Positions 1 through 5,223 are shown, counted from the first letter of the stretch. The stretch: 6,128 bases of DNA from an uncultured Clostridia bacterium (GCA_947306035.1 CAMZFG010000065.1:1-6128), one strand, 5' to 3'. The notes: generated by a model not told the origin, from the sequence alone. A program made the numbers and translations.

Positions 1-686
1 TGGGCGTGGCGTTCGACGCGGGCAAGACCACCGTCAAACTTTACTTCATGTCCGGTCTGCCCACCGAAACGGCAGAGGATCTGGCCGGCATCGCGGCGCT
101 CGCGCAGCGCGTGGTGCACGCCTTTTATACCAACCCCAATCGCCCAAAAGGCAAGTCGCCCCTCGTCACCATCAGCGTCTCCTGCTTTGTGCCAAAGCCC
201 TTCACGCCCTTTCAATGGGAGGCGCAGGACACCCTGGAACTGCAGGCCGAAAAGCAGGCCTATCTCGGCGAGCAGATCACCGACCGCAAAGTGCGCTACA
301 CCCACCACGACGCCCGCGTCAGCCGCATCGAGGCGGTGCTGGCGCGCGGCAACCGTCGGCTCGGCGCCTCGCTGAAACTGGCCGCGGAAGAGGGCTTTTG
401 CTTTGACGCGTGGGACGAGTTTTTCGACTACGACAGGTGGCTTTCCGTGTTTGAGCGCACGGGCGTCGACCCCGCCTTTTTCGCCAACCGGCAAATGGGT
501 CTTGACGAGATCCTGCCCTGGGACGTCATCGACTGCGGCGTCACCAAAGAGTTTTTCAAACGGGAACGTGCCCGCGCCTACGAGGGCAAAACGACCCCCA
601 ACTGCCGGGAACAATGCGCCGGCTGCGGGGCCAATCGACTGGGAGGGGAGCGCACGCCGTGTCCCTCGTGCGACAAAAAGATATGA
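1..686 (+). CDS. B12-binding radical SAM protein (TIGR03960-like), C-terminal part; 5' end outside window
   Basis: This is the C-terminal ~228 residues of an uncharacterised B12-binding radical SAM family protein (TIGR03960 type). The reading frame is open from base 3, so the B12-binding region and the CxxxCxxC radical SAM cluster lie upstream of the window. The visible part starts in the late radical SAM barrel: TVKLYFMSGLPTET near the left edge matches the family's conserved KLYFM.GLPTE motif, followed by SVSCFVPKPFTPFQW. It ends in a cysteine-rich tail, with cysteines encoded at 603, 615, 624, 660 and 669 (CxxxCxxCG, then CxxC), which could bind a metal or Fe-S cluster. The stop codon overlaps the start of the DUF2344 gene, and the two are adjacent or fused in many bacteria. 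The substrate is unknown. The frequent neighbourhood of ribonuclease G and L21/L27 genes in Clostridia suggests RNA or ribosome modification (inference). Family assignment is strong; function is not known. Confidence 0.9.
   Translation, partial: GVAFDAGKTTVKLYFMSGLPTETAEDLAGIAALAQRVVHAFYTNPNRPKGKSPLVTISVSCFVPKPFTPFQWEAQDTLELQAEKQAYLGEQITDRKVRYTHHDARVSRIEAVLARGNRRLGASLKLAAEEGFCFDAWDEFFDYDRWLSVFERTGVDPAFFANRQMGLDEILPWDVIDCGVTKEFFKRERARAYEGKTTPNCREQCAGCGANRLGGERTPCPSCDKKI
641..650 (+). promoter_or_regulatory. Candidate Shine-Dalgarno inside the upstream gene, favouring GTG 659 start
   Basis: The purine run GGGAGGGGAG lies within the coding end of the radical SAM gene, where it encodes part of LGGE. 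It sits 8 nt upstream of an in-frame GTG (659) of the DUF2344 gene. If used, it adds eight residues (MSLVRQKD) before the ATG-683 methionine. It may also simply reload ribosomes for coupled translation at 683. The assignment is uncertain because the same bases are constrained as codons. Confidence 0.4.
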
Positions 687-1399
687 AAGACAACGAACGC
701 AAGTTTTCTTTGCCCCTGCTGGAAGAGCCGCGCCCGCTGCGCATCCGCTTTCGCAAAACGGGCGACCTGCAGTACATTTCGCACCTGGATCTGCAGCGCA
801 CCTTTGCCCGCGTGCTGGTGCGGGCCGGCCTGCCGCTCTGGTACACCAAGGGGTTCAATCCGCATATCAAAATGGTGTTCGGCATGCCGCTGTCGGTCGG
901 CGTCGAGAGCGAGTGCGAGTTCCTCGACATCCGCATCGAGCGGGATATGCCCGAAGAGGAGATCAAAGCGCGCCTTTCCTCTGAAGTGACCGAAGAGCTG
1001 GCCGTGACCGCCGTGTATCGGCCGACGCGCAAATTCACCGATATCGGCTTTGCCGAATACGACTATACCGTAACGGCGCCCGGCATTGCCGCCGCGTGCG
1101 GCCGCGTGCGCGAATTGTTCGACGGCAGGCCGCTCGTCGTGAAAAAGCACAGCAAATCCGGCGATAAAGAGACCGATATCCGGCCGCTCATCCGCCGCGT
1201 TTCGGTCGATACGGCGGGCGAGGCGCTGACCCTGACGGCCGTGCTGGCCGCGGGCGAGAGCGGTTATCTGAACCCGGAATATATCCTCACCGTACTGCGC
1301 GAGCAGGCGGGGCTTCTCACGGGCGACCCCGTGACGGAGCGATACCGCATCGTGCGCCGCCGCGTGCTGCTGCCGGACGGAGAAACGGAATTTTCATAA
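683..1399 (+). CDS. DUF2344 radical SAM-linked protein (TIGR03936-like)
   Basis: This 238-residue protein belongs to the DUF2344 family (TIGR03936), which is encoded next to, or fused with, TIGR03960 radical SAM proteins. The family signature is near the N terminus: FRKTGDLQYISHLDL at residues 23-37, then GFNPH (57-61) and PLSVGVESECEFLDI (69-83). The length is normal for the family. I chose ATG 683 because it overlaps the upstream stop (ATGA, 683-686), which suggests translational coupling. An in-frame GTG at 659 is a serious alternative: GGGAGGGGAG at 641-650 lies 8 nt before it, whereas ATG 683 has no clear Shine-Dalgarno of its own. The longer in-frame reading to 614 has no such support. 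An intrinsic terminator follows 3 nt after the stop, so in this genome the pair ends the operon instead of continuing into rng or rplU as it does in many Clostridia. Biochemical role unknown. Confidence 0.9.
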   Translation: MKDNERKFSLPLLEEPRPLRIRFRKTGDLQYISHLDLQRTFARVLVRAGLPLWYTKGFNPHIKMVFGMPLSVGVESECEFLDIRIERDMPEEEIKARLSSEVTEELAVTAVYRPTRKFTDIGFAEYDYTVTAPGIAAACGRVRELFDGRPLVVKKHSKSGDKETDIRPLIRRVSVDTAGEALTLTAVLAAGESGYLNPEYILTVLREQAGLLTGDPVTERYRIVRRRVLLPDGETEFS

Positions 1400-1402
1400 C
1401 GC

Positions 1403-1427
1403 AAAAGCCGCCCCATGGGCGGTTTTT
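1403..1427 (+). terminator. Intrinsic terminator after DUF2344 gene
   Basis: CCGCCC (1408-1413) and GGGCGG (1417-1422) form a 6-bp GC stem with a CAT loop. The stem extends through a G-U pair and flanking A/T pairs, and TTTTT (1423-1427) follows. It starts 3 nt after the stop at 1399. It ends only 35 nt before the next start codon (1463), leaving no room for a separate full promoter, so some read-through or a promoter inside the upstream gene is implied. Confidence 0.8.
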
Positions 1428-1462
1428 GTAAGCCGAAAGTCGCGAAAAAAGGGGGGAACGGT

Positions 1463-2611
1463 ATGGAAATACTCTATACGGACGACGATCTCTGCGTGGT
1501 CGTCAAGCCCGTCGGCCTTTTCTCGCAGGGAGAGGGGCCGGAGAGCGTGCCCGGCGCGCTTTTTGCCGCGTTCGGCCGCCTTTTTCCCGTGCATCGCCTC
1601 GATCGCGGCGTCGGCGGCGTGATGGTGTTCGCCCGCGGCAAAGAGACCGCCGCGGCGCTTTCCGCCTCTATGGCGGCAGGGGAGTGGCATAAGCAATACG
1701 TGGCCGTCGTCGAGGGTGAGGTGCCGGAAAACGGCCGTTTTTGCGATCTGCTCTATCACGACGCGCGGCAAAACAAGACCTTTTTAGTCGACCGCCCCCG
1801 GCAGGGCGTGCGAGAGGCCGTGCTGACCTTTTTCAAAGAGGGGCGTTTCGCCGACGAGGCGGGCGTGTTGTCGCGGGTGCGCGTCATGCCACAGACGGGG
1901 CGCAGTCACCAGATACGGGCGCAGTTCGCCGGGCACGGCTATCCGCTCGTCGGCGACGGCAAATACGGTTCCCGCCGCAAAGCCGCCGCGCCCGCGCTGT
2001 TCGCGGCTTCGCTGACCTTCCGGCACCCGAAAAGCGGCAAAATGTGCGCTTTTTCGGCCCCGTTGCCCGCCGTATATCCGTTTGACCTGTTCGGCACGTC
2101 GGGCGTGGAGATCGAGCGCAAGTACCTGATCGCGTACCCCGACACGGCGGCCCTGGCGGCTTTTCCTGGCGCTTGCCGAAAGGAGATCACGCAGACCTAT
2201 CTGACCGCTCCGGCGGGGCAGACGCTGCGCGTGCGGCGCGTGTGCGCAAACGGCGCGACGCGCTATATCGAAACGCGCAAGATACGCAGGAACGACCTTG
2301 CCGCCGTTGAAGAAGAAAGGGAACTGACCGCCGACGAATACGCGGCGGCGCTGAAAAAAGCCGACCCCGCGCTGCGACCCGTCGAAAAAACGCGCTGGTG
2401 CCTGCCCTACGGCGGCCACGTGATCGAGGTCGATCTTTTCCCGTTCTGGGGGGATCGCGCCGTGGCCGAGGTGGAACTGGCGAGCGAGAGCGAAACGGCG
2501 GCACTGCCGCCCTGCCTTGCCGTCGTCAAAGAGGTGACGGGCGACGGGCGCTATCGCAACGCGCGTCTGGCGCGCGAGGTGCCCTTTGACGATCTGAAGG
2601 GCGAAAAATAA
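1463..2611 (+). CDS. RluA-family pseudouridine synthase fused to C-terminal CYTH domain
   Basis: This 382-residue protein has two domains in one unbroken frame. Residues 1-~210 are an RluA-type pseudouridine synthase, which isomerises uridine in rRNA or tRNA. HRLDRGVGGVMVFAR (44-58) carries the catalytic Asp47; the usual TSG after HRLDxx is VGG, a variant I recall from clostridial members. GRSHQIRAQF (146-155) and GDGKYG (165-170) are the other core motifs. Residues ~215-380 form a CYTH / triphosphate tunnel domain: ExExK as VEIERKYL (215-222), LRVRR (255-259), PYGGHVIEVDLF (315-326), AEVEL (335-339) and EVTGDGRYRNARLA (357-370). CYTH enzymes hydrolyse triphosphates or bind polyphosphate. The start is ATG 1463, with GGGGGG (1451-1456) 6 nt before it; the longer reading from 1415 would begin inside the terminator. 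Both domains look intact. RNA target and CYTH substrate are unknown. Confidence 0.93.
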   Translation: MEILYTDDDLCVVVKPVGLFSQGEGPESVPGALFAAFGRLFPVHRLDRGVGGVMVFARGKETAAALSASMAAGEWHKQYVAVVEGEVPENGRFCDLLYHDARQNKTFLVDRPRQGVREAVLTFFKEGRFADEAGVLSRVRVMPQTGRSHQIRAQFAGHGYPLVGDGKYGSRRKAAAPALFAASLTFRHPKSGKMCAFSAPLPAVYPFDLFGTSGVEIERKYLIAYPDTAALAAFPGACRKEITQTYLTAPAGQTLRVRRVCANGATRYIETRKIRRNDLAAVEEERELTADEYAAALKKADPALRPVEKTRWCLPYGGHVIEVDLFPFWGDRAVAEVELASESETAALPPCLAVVKEVTGDGRYRNARLAREVPFDDLKGEK

Positions 2612-2613
2612 GA

Positions 2614-2645
2614 GAACCGGTCGTTCCGCAAACGGTCCCGGTTTT
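2614..2645 (+). terminator. Intrinsic terminator after RluA-CYTH gene
   Basis: AACCGG (2615-2620) pairs with CCGGTT (2638-2643). An inner CGTT/AACG stem (2622-2625 with 2631-2634) closes a CCGCA loop, with a small internal bulge between the stems. A short T run (2642-2645) follows. It lies 2 nt after the stop codon. The T tract is weak, so termination may be partial. Confidence 0.65.
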
Positions 2646-2704
2646 CCGAAAGGCGCGCGGGAAATGGCGGAAGGAACGCTTCCGACGGCCTTCGCGCCTT
2701 TCCG

Positions 2705-2746
2705 TTTTCGAAAAAATATCCGAAATCGGAAAAATTTTTCGCGAAA
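2705..2746. repeat. Cluster of short palindromes upstream of the S24 regulator promoter
   Basis: Three palindromes lie within 42 bp: TTTTCGAAAA (2705-2714), TCCGA-AA-TCGGA (2719-2730) and TTTCGCGAAA (2737-2746). All are variations on a T-rich / CG / A-rich core, and a related imperfect copy, TTTTCCGAAA, occurs at 2642-2651. They immediately precede the -35 box of a gene for a helix-turn-helix repressor, which is what an operator array would look like. That they bind this repressor is inference. Confidence 0.5.
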
Positions 2747-2767
2747 CCTCTTTACAAATCGGAAAAA
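2723..2767 (+). repeat. 12-bp direct repeat, candidate operator pair for the S24 repressor
   Basis: AAATCGGAAAAA occurs exactly at 2723-2734 and again at 2756-2767. The start-to-start distance is 33 bp, about three helical turns, so both copies face the same side of the DNA. The second copy overlaps the end of the -35 box and fills much of the -35/-10 spacer of the S24 gene promoter; the first lies just upstream. Protein bound at the second copy would block RNA polymerase. I infer autoregulation by the downstream XRE/S24 protein. Confidence 0.55.
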
Positions 2768-2779
2768 GTGTGCTAAACT
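2751..2779 (+). promoter_or_regulatory. Sigma-A-type promoter of the S24 regulator gene
   Basis: The -35 box is TTTACA (2751-2756, 5 of 6 to consensus). A 17-nt spacer separates it from -10 TAAACT (2774-2779, 4 of 6), which is preceded by TGC (2771-2773), an extended -10 element. Transcription would start near 2786, giving a leader of about 28 nt that contains GGGAGG (2801-2806), 7 nt before ATG 2814. The terminator upstream and the one downstream make the gene a single-gene unit. Confidence 0.75.
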
Positions 2780-2813
2780 GATGCCGATAACGGAATTTTC
2801 GGGAGGATATATC

Positions 2814-3596
2814 ATGGATTATATCAACCGCATCAAAAAGATCAAGGCAGAGCGCAAGATCACCAACGACGAACTGGCCGAAAGCACGGGCATTCCCGTC
2901 GGCACGCTCTCCAAGATCCTGGCCGGCATCAGCGAGTCGCCCAAACTCTCCAACTTCGTGGCTATCTGCCAGGCGCTCAACTGCTCGCTCGACTACATCA
3001 TGTACGGCATTGAAGAAAACCCCAACAACTATACTCTGACCGAAGAGGAGATCGAATGGGTAGAGAAGTACCGGGCTCTTGACGAGCGCGGCCGCGGCAC
3101 GGTCAACGCCGTGCTCGACAGCGAAACGCGCCACCTGCCTGCCAAGGCCAAGACCGCGCGCGTGCTGACCCCCTCGCTCTCCAGCCGCCTGGCAGAGGCC
3201 TATACCGCCAGCGACAACGGCTTTGCCCGCCGCACGCTGCCGCTGTACGATCTGCCCGTTTCGGCCGGCACCGGCGTGGCGCTCGACACCGACACCGCCG
3301 AGGAGATCTCGGTGCGCGACACGAGCGCGACCAAAGAAGCGGACTACGCCCTGCGCATCAGCGGCAACTCCATGGAGCCCCGCTATCACGACGGCGACAT
3401 TCTGTTGGTGCAGGAGACCGACACGGTCGAGTTCGGCGAGCCCGGCATCTTCATTCTCGACGGCTGCGGCTTTTTCAAGATCTACGGCGGCGACCGCCTG
3501 TTCTCGCTCAATCCCGAATACGGCGACATCCTGTTGAAAGATTTTCAGGACGTCCGCGTGGCGGGCCGCGTCATCGGCCGTCTGCGCCGCCGCTGA
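2814..3596 (+). CDS. XRE-family HTH / S24 peptidase repressor (LexA/CI-like)
   Basis: This 260-residue regulator has an N-terminal XRE helix-turn-helix (residues ~5-64; recognition region TNDELAESTGIPVGTLSKIL, 17-36) and a C-terminal S24 LexA-like domain (~143-257). The catalytic serine is Ser186 in SGNSMEPRYHDGD, and the lysine partner is probably Lys222 in FFKIYGG. A LexA-style Ala-Gly bond (A151-G152 in LPVSAGTG) lies at the start of the S24 domain, as expected for self-cleavage after a DNA-damage-type signal. Residues ~65-140 are a linker rich in charged and small residues. The start is ATG 2814 with GGGAGG 7 nt upstream; an in-frame reading from 2664 would run through the promoter. Flanking terminators show a single-gene transcript, probably autoregulated through repeats in its promoter. 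No phage genes are nearby, so it may be a chromosomal stress regulator. Target genes cannot be seen here. Confidence 0.92.
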   Translation: MDYINRIKKIKAERKITNDELAESTGIPVGTLSKILAGISESPKLSNFVAICQALNCSLDYIMYGIEENPNNYTLTEEEIEWVEKYRALDERGRGTVNAVLDSETRHLPAKAKTARVLTPSLSSRLAEAYTASDNGFARRTLPLYDLPVSAGTGVALDTDTAEEISVRDTSATKEADYALRISGNSMEPRYHDGDILLVQETDTVEFGEPGIFILDGCGFFKIYGGDRLFSLNPEYGDILLKDFQDVRVAGRVIGRLRRR

Positions 3597-3600
3597 AAAC

Positions 3601-3634
3601 AAAAAAACGCCCGACGGCAGTCGGGCGTTTTCTT
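3601..3634. terminator. Bidirectional terminator between convergent S24 gene and rsmA
   Basis: ACGCCCGAC (3607-3615) and GTCGGGCGT (3620-3628) form a perfect 9-bp stem around a GGCA loop. A7 lies on the left and a T-rich tract (TTTTCTTT) on the right. Read on the plus strand it ends the S24 regulator transcript; on the minus strand, where the A7 becomes U7, it ends the rsmA transcript. It sits 4 nt after one stop codon and 7 nt after the other. Confidence 0.93.
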
Positions 3635-3641
3635 TATCTGG

Positions 3642-4520
3642 TCAGTCTTTTTCGATTTTGCTCAATTCTTCCGCCAACCGGTCGGAGAGCAGGGCAAAGG
3701 TCGCGGTGTCAAGGCGCTCGCCCCGCACGTCGGGCGCAAGGCCCAGCGCCGTCACCGCCGCCGTGCACTGTTCCTTCGTCAGGTCGGAAAAGCCCGCCGC
3801 CAGGGCGTTGGGCAGCGTTTTACGCCGCTGCTCAAAGGCGGCGCGCACCGTGCGGAAGAACACGGCCTCGTCCTTCGGCCTGTACGGTTTTTCCCGGTGC
3901 AGCGTGATGCGTACCACGGCGGAATTGACCTTCGGCGGCGGCAGAAAACGGTCTGCCGTCACGGTAAAGAGGCGCTCTGCCGTGCCGTAATAGTTCAGCA
4001 CCGCCGTAATGGCGCCGTAGGCCGCCGTGCCGGCTCCCGCGGTCAGGCGGTCGGCCACCTCGGATTGTATCATAATGGTGATGTGCCGGAACGGCAGACC
4101 GCACTCCAGCAGTTTCATCAGAATGGGCGTGGTGATGTAGTAGGGCAGGTTGGCGCACACCGAAACGCCGCCCTCGGCAAACGCGGGGGCCAGCAGAGCG
4201 GCGAGGTCGGTCTTCATCACGTCCTCGTTGACGACCTGCACGTTGTGAAAGTCGTTCAGGGTATAGGAGAGAACGGGCAAAAGCCCGCGGTCGATCTCAA
4301 GCGCCGTCACGCGCCGGTAGCGGGCGCACAACTCGCGCGTCAGCGTGCCGATGCCGGGGCCGATCTCCAAAATGGTGCAATCCTCCGTCGGGTAGGCCGC
4401 TTCGGCGATCTCGTCGATCACGTTCGGGTCGGTCAAAAAGTTCTGCCCGAACTCTTTTCTGAAGCGGAGCCCGAACGTCTCCATCAGGTTTTTTACGGTA
4501 CGCGGGTTACAAAGATCCAT
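3642..4520 (-). CDS. rsmA: 16S rRNA (adenine1518-N6/adenine1519-N6)-dimethyltransferase
   Basis: RsmA (KsgA) uses S-adenosylmethionine to dimethylate two adjacent adenines in the 3'-terminal hairpin of 16S rRNA during late assembly of the 30S subunit. The 292-residue length is normal. Diagnostic motifs are GQNFL (25-29), the SAM-binding LEIGPGIGTLT (51-61), acidic Glu75 in TALEID, the catalytic NLPYYITTPI (124-133), FLPPPKVNSAV (192-202), FEQRRKTL (229-236) and RGERLD (266-271). The start at 4520 has AAGGAG about 7 nt upstream on the minus strand. It lies 32 nt downstream of the TfoX-domain gene with no terminator or clear promoter between them, so the two are probably co-transcribed. In many Firmicutes rsmA follows rnmV; here the neighbour differs. 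Loss of this enzyme confers kasugamycin resistance in other bacteria. Confidence 0.97.
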   Translation of the reverse strand: MDLCNPRTVKNLMETFGLRFRKEFGQNFLTDPNVIDEIAEAAYPTEDCTILEIGPGIGTLTRELCARYRRVTALEIDRGLLPVLSYTLNDFHNVQVVNEDVMKTDLAALLAPAFAEGGVSVCANLPYYITTPILMKLLECGLPFRHITIMIQSEVADRLTAGAGTAAYGAITAVLNYYGTAERLFTVTADRFLPPPKVNSAVVRITLHREKPYRPKDEAVFFRTVRAAFEQRRKTLPNALAAGFSDLTKEQCTAAVTALGLAPDVRGERLDTATFALLSDRLAEELSKIEKD

Positions 4521-4552
4521 AGAGGGCTCCTTTCATAAAAATCGATCACCGG

Positions 4553-4879
4553 TCATTTCCGGCCTTTTTGCCTGTTTTTCGGCATCGGCAACTCGTCTGC
4601 CACGGCGGGGAGCAGGGCAGCGAGAAAATCGCGGTCGTCCACGTCCTCGACCAACAGCATTTCCTTGGCCCCCTCGTAGGGGATCTCGCGCGGCGCGTCC
4701 GGCATCATCGCAAGCGACGCGGGCGTGATCTTGACGAGGAAACGGTCGTCGTAAACGCCGCCCACGATCTTGCCCTGACAGTACAGGATGTATTCGCCCA
4801 TCATGGCTTTGCAGGCCACGTCGCCCGCCCCGGCGCATTGATCCATAATGAAATCGAGATATTGCTTGCTTGAAGCCAT
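4553..4879 (-). CDS. TfoX N-terminal domain protein
   Basis: This small 108-residue protein consists of a single TfoX_N domain (PF04993 type). The family signature is MMGEYILYCQGKIVGGVYDDRFLVKIT (26-52; the core is GEYILYCQGK and DDRFLVK), with YEGAKEMLLVED (68-79) further on. It lacks the C-terminal TfoX helix-hairpin domain of the Haemophilus/Vibrio competence regulator, so a role in competence should not be assumed; such stand-alone proteins are common and uncharacterised. The basic tail (KNRQKGRK) could contact nucleic acid. The start at 4879 has AAGGAG on the minus strand about 7 nt upstream. A longer in-frame reading to 4975 would begin inside the tRNA gene and is rejected. It follows tRNA-Val, separated by a strong terminator hairpin, and precedes rsmA. 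Confidence 0.88.
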   Translation of the reverse strand: MASSKQYLDFIMDQCAGAGDVACKAMMGEYILYCQGKIVGGVYDDRFLVKITPASLAMMPDAPREIPYEGAKEMLLVEDVDDRDFLAALLPAVADELPMPKNRQKGRK

Positions 4880-4900
4880 ATTTTTCTCCTTTTTTGCTTG

Positions 4901-4928
4901 AAAAAAGCACCCCGAGGGGTGCTTTTTT
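4901..4928 (-). terminator. Intrinsic terminator after tRNA-Val, upstream of TfoX-domain gene
   Basis: Perfect inverted arms AAAAAAGCACCCC (4901-4913) and GGGGTGCTTTTTT (4916-4928) form a hairpin with a CGAG apical loop once the innermost pair is opened. The minus-strand T6 follows directly. It lies 2 nt downstream of the tRNA 3' end. It is also only 21 nt upstream of the TfoX-domain start codon, so that gene must depend on read-through or on an unrecognised start site. Confidence 0.88.
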
Positions 4929-4930
4929 CT

Positions 4931-5007
4931 TGGTGGAGACAGTTGGGATCGAACCAATGACCTCATGCATGTCAAGCATGCGCTCTAACCAGCTGAGCTA
5001 TGCCTCC
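4931..5007 (-). tRNA. tRNA-Val (anticodon GAC)
   Basis: The minus strand folds into a complete 77-nt cloverleaf. The acceptor stem is GGAGGCA/TGTCTCC (one G-U pair), the D stem GCTC/GAGC with GG in the loop, and the anticodon stem CATGC/GCATG with loop TTGACAT, giving anticodon GAC, which reads valine codons GUC and GUU. The variable loop is AGGTC and the T loop TTCGATC. Discriminator A is followed by a genome-encoded CCA. The T stem ATTGG/CCAAC has an A-C mismatch at its base (positions 49-65). A consensus -10 promoter lies upstream and a strong terminator follows immediately. Confidence 0.97.
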
Positions 5008-5036
5008 TTGCTGCGGCTGTTGCCGTAACGCAAGCT

Positions 5037-5065
5037 ATTATAGCATGCAAAAGCCGAAAAAGCAA
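5037..5065 (-). promoter_or_regulatory. Promoter of tRNA-Val (possibly also TfoX-domain gene and rsmA)
   Basis: On the minus strand a perfect TATAAT (5042-5037) is preceded by TGC, an extended -10. A weak -35, TTGCTT (5065-5060), lies 17 nt further upstream. Transcription would start near 5030, leaving a leader of about 22 nt before the tRNA 5' end for RNase P removal. AT-rich tracts upstream (5070-5095) could act as an UP element. This is the only recognisable promoter for the minus-strand block in the window. Confidence 0.85.
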
Positions 5066-5178
5066 GCCCTTTTTTGCATTTTTTCAAAAACTTTTTGCGC
5101 CAACCCCTCAAAACACCCGATTTCACACAAATTTTACATATTCTTTTACCACATTTCTCCCCATTCTCCTTCTGTTTA

Positions 5179-5187
5179 TGATACAAT
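5179..5187 (+). promoter_or_regulatory. Extended -10 promoter of the carboxyltransferase gene, with overlapping inverted repeat
   Basis: TACAAT (5182-5187, 5 of 6) is preceded by TGA (5179-5181), an extended -10. No convincing -35 exists at 16-18 nt, which extended -10 promoters can tolerate, but it may mean an activator is needed. Transcription would start near 5194. ATACA (5181-5185) and TGTAT (5193-5197) form an inverted repeat around the -10/start region, and ATACTGTAT (5189-5197) is itself palindromic. A repressor site there is possible but unproven. Confidence 0.6.
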
Positions 5188-5193
5188 AATACT

Positions 5194-5223
5194 GTATGGG
5201 TTTTTGACCCGACCATTTCATAC
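5194..5223 (+). other. Possible 5' leader stem-loop before the carboxyltransferase gene
   Basis: GGGT (5198-5201) pairs with ACCC (5207-5210) around a TTTTG loop, and outer GTAT (5194-5197) can pair with ATAC (5220-5223). The structure would begin at the predicted transcript start and end directly before the GGAGG ribosome binding site (5224-5228). It has no U-run, so it is not a terminator. It may protect the 5' end or affect ribosome access. The stem is short, so confidence is low. Confidence 0.3.

Noticed and set aside
2664..2813. N-terminal extension of the S24 regulator from 2664
   Set aside because: The added residues come from the promoter and repeat region. ATG 2814 has GGGAGG at the right distance and begins the helix-turn-helix domain as expected.
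2612..2813. CRISPR-like repeat array or attachment site in the S24 upstream region
   Set aside because: There are only two exact 12-bp copies with unequal flanking sequence, no leader or cas genes, and no integrase. Operator sites explain the pattern better.
1784..2815. 343-residue open frame on the minus strand opposite the RluA-CYTH gene
   Set aside because: It lies antisense to a gene with clear family motifs, runs through the terminator and the S24 promoter region, has low-complexity Arg/Gly/Ala composition and no recognisable domain. It is a by-product of high GC in the third codon position.
2526..3602. 358-residue open frame on the minus strand opposite the S24 regulator
   Set aside because: It mirrors the real gene frame, lacks a ribosome binding site and familiar motifs, and crosses the promoter and operator region of the plus-strand gene.
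4880..4979. N-terminal extensions of the TfoX-domain protein (in-frame starts up to 4975) and a second overlapping frame starting at 4979
   Set aside because: They would translate the tRNA gene and the terminator hairpin. The start at 4879 has an AAGGAG site and gives the expected domain boundary.
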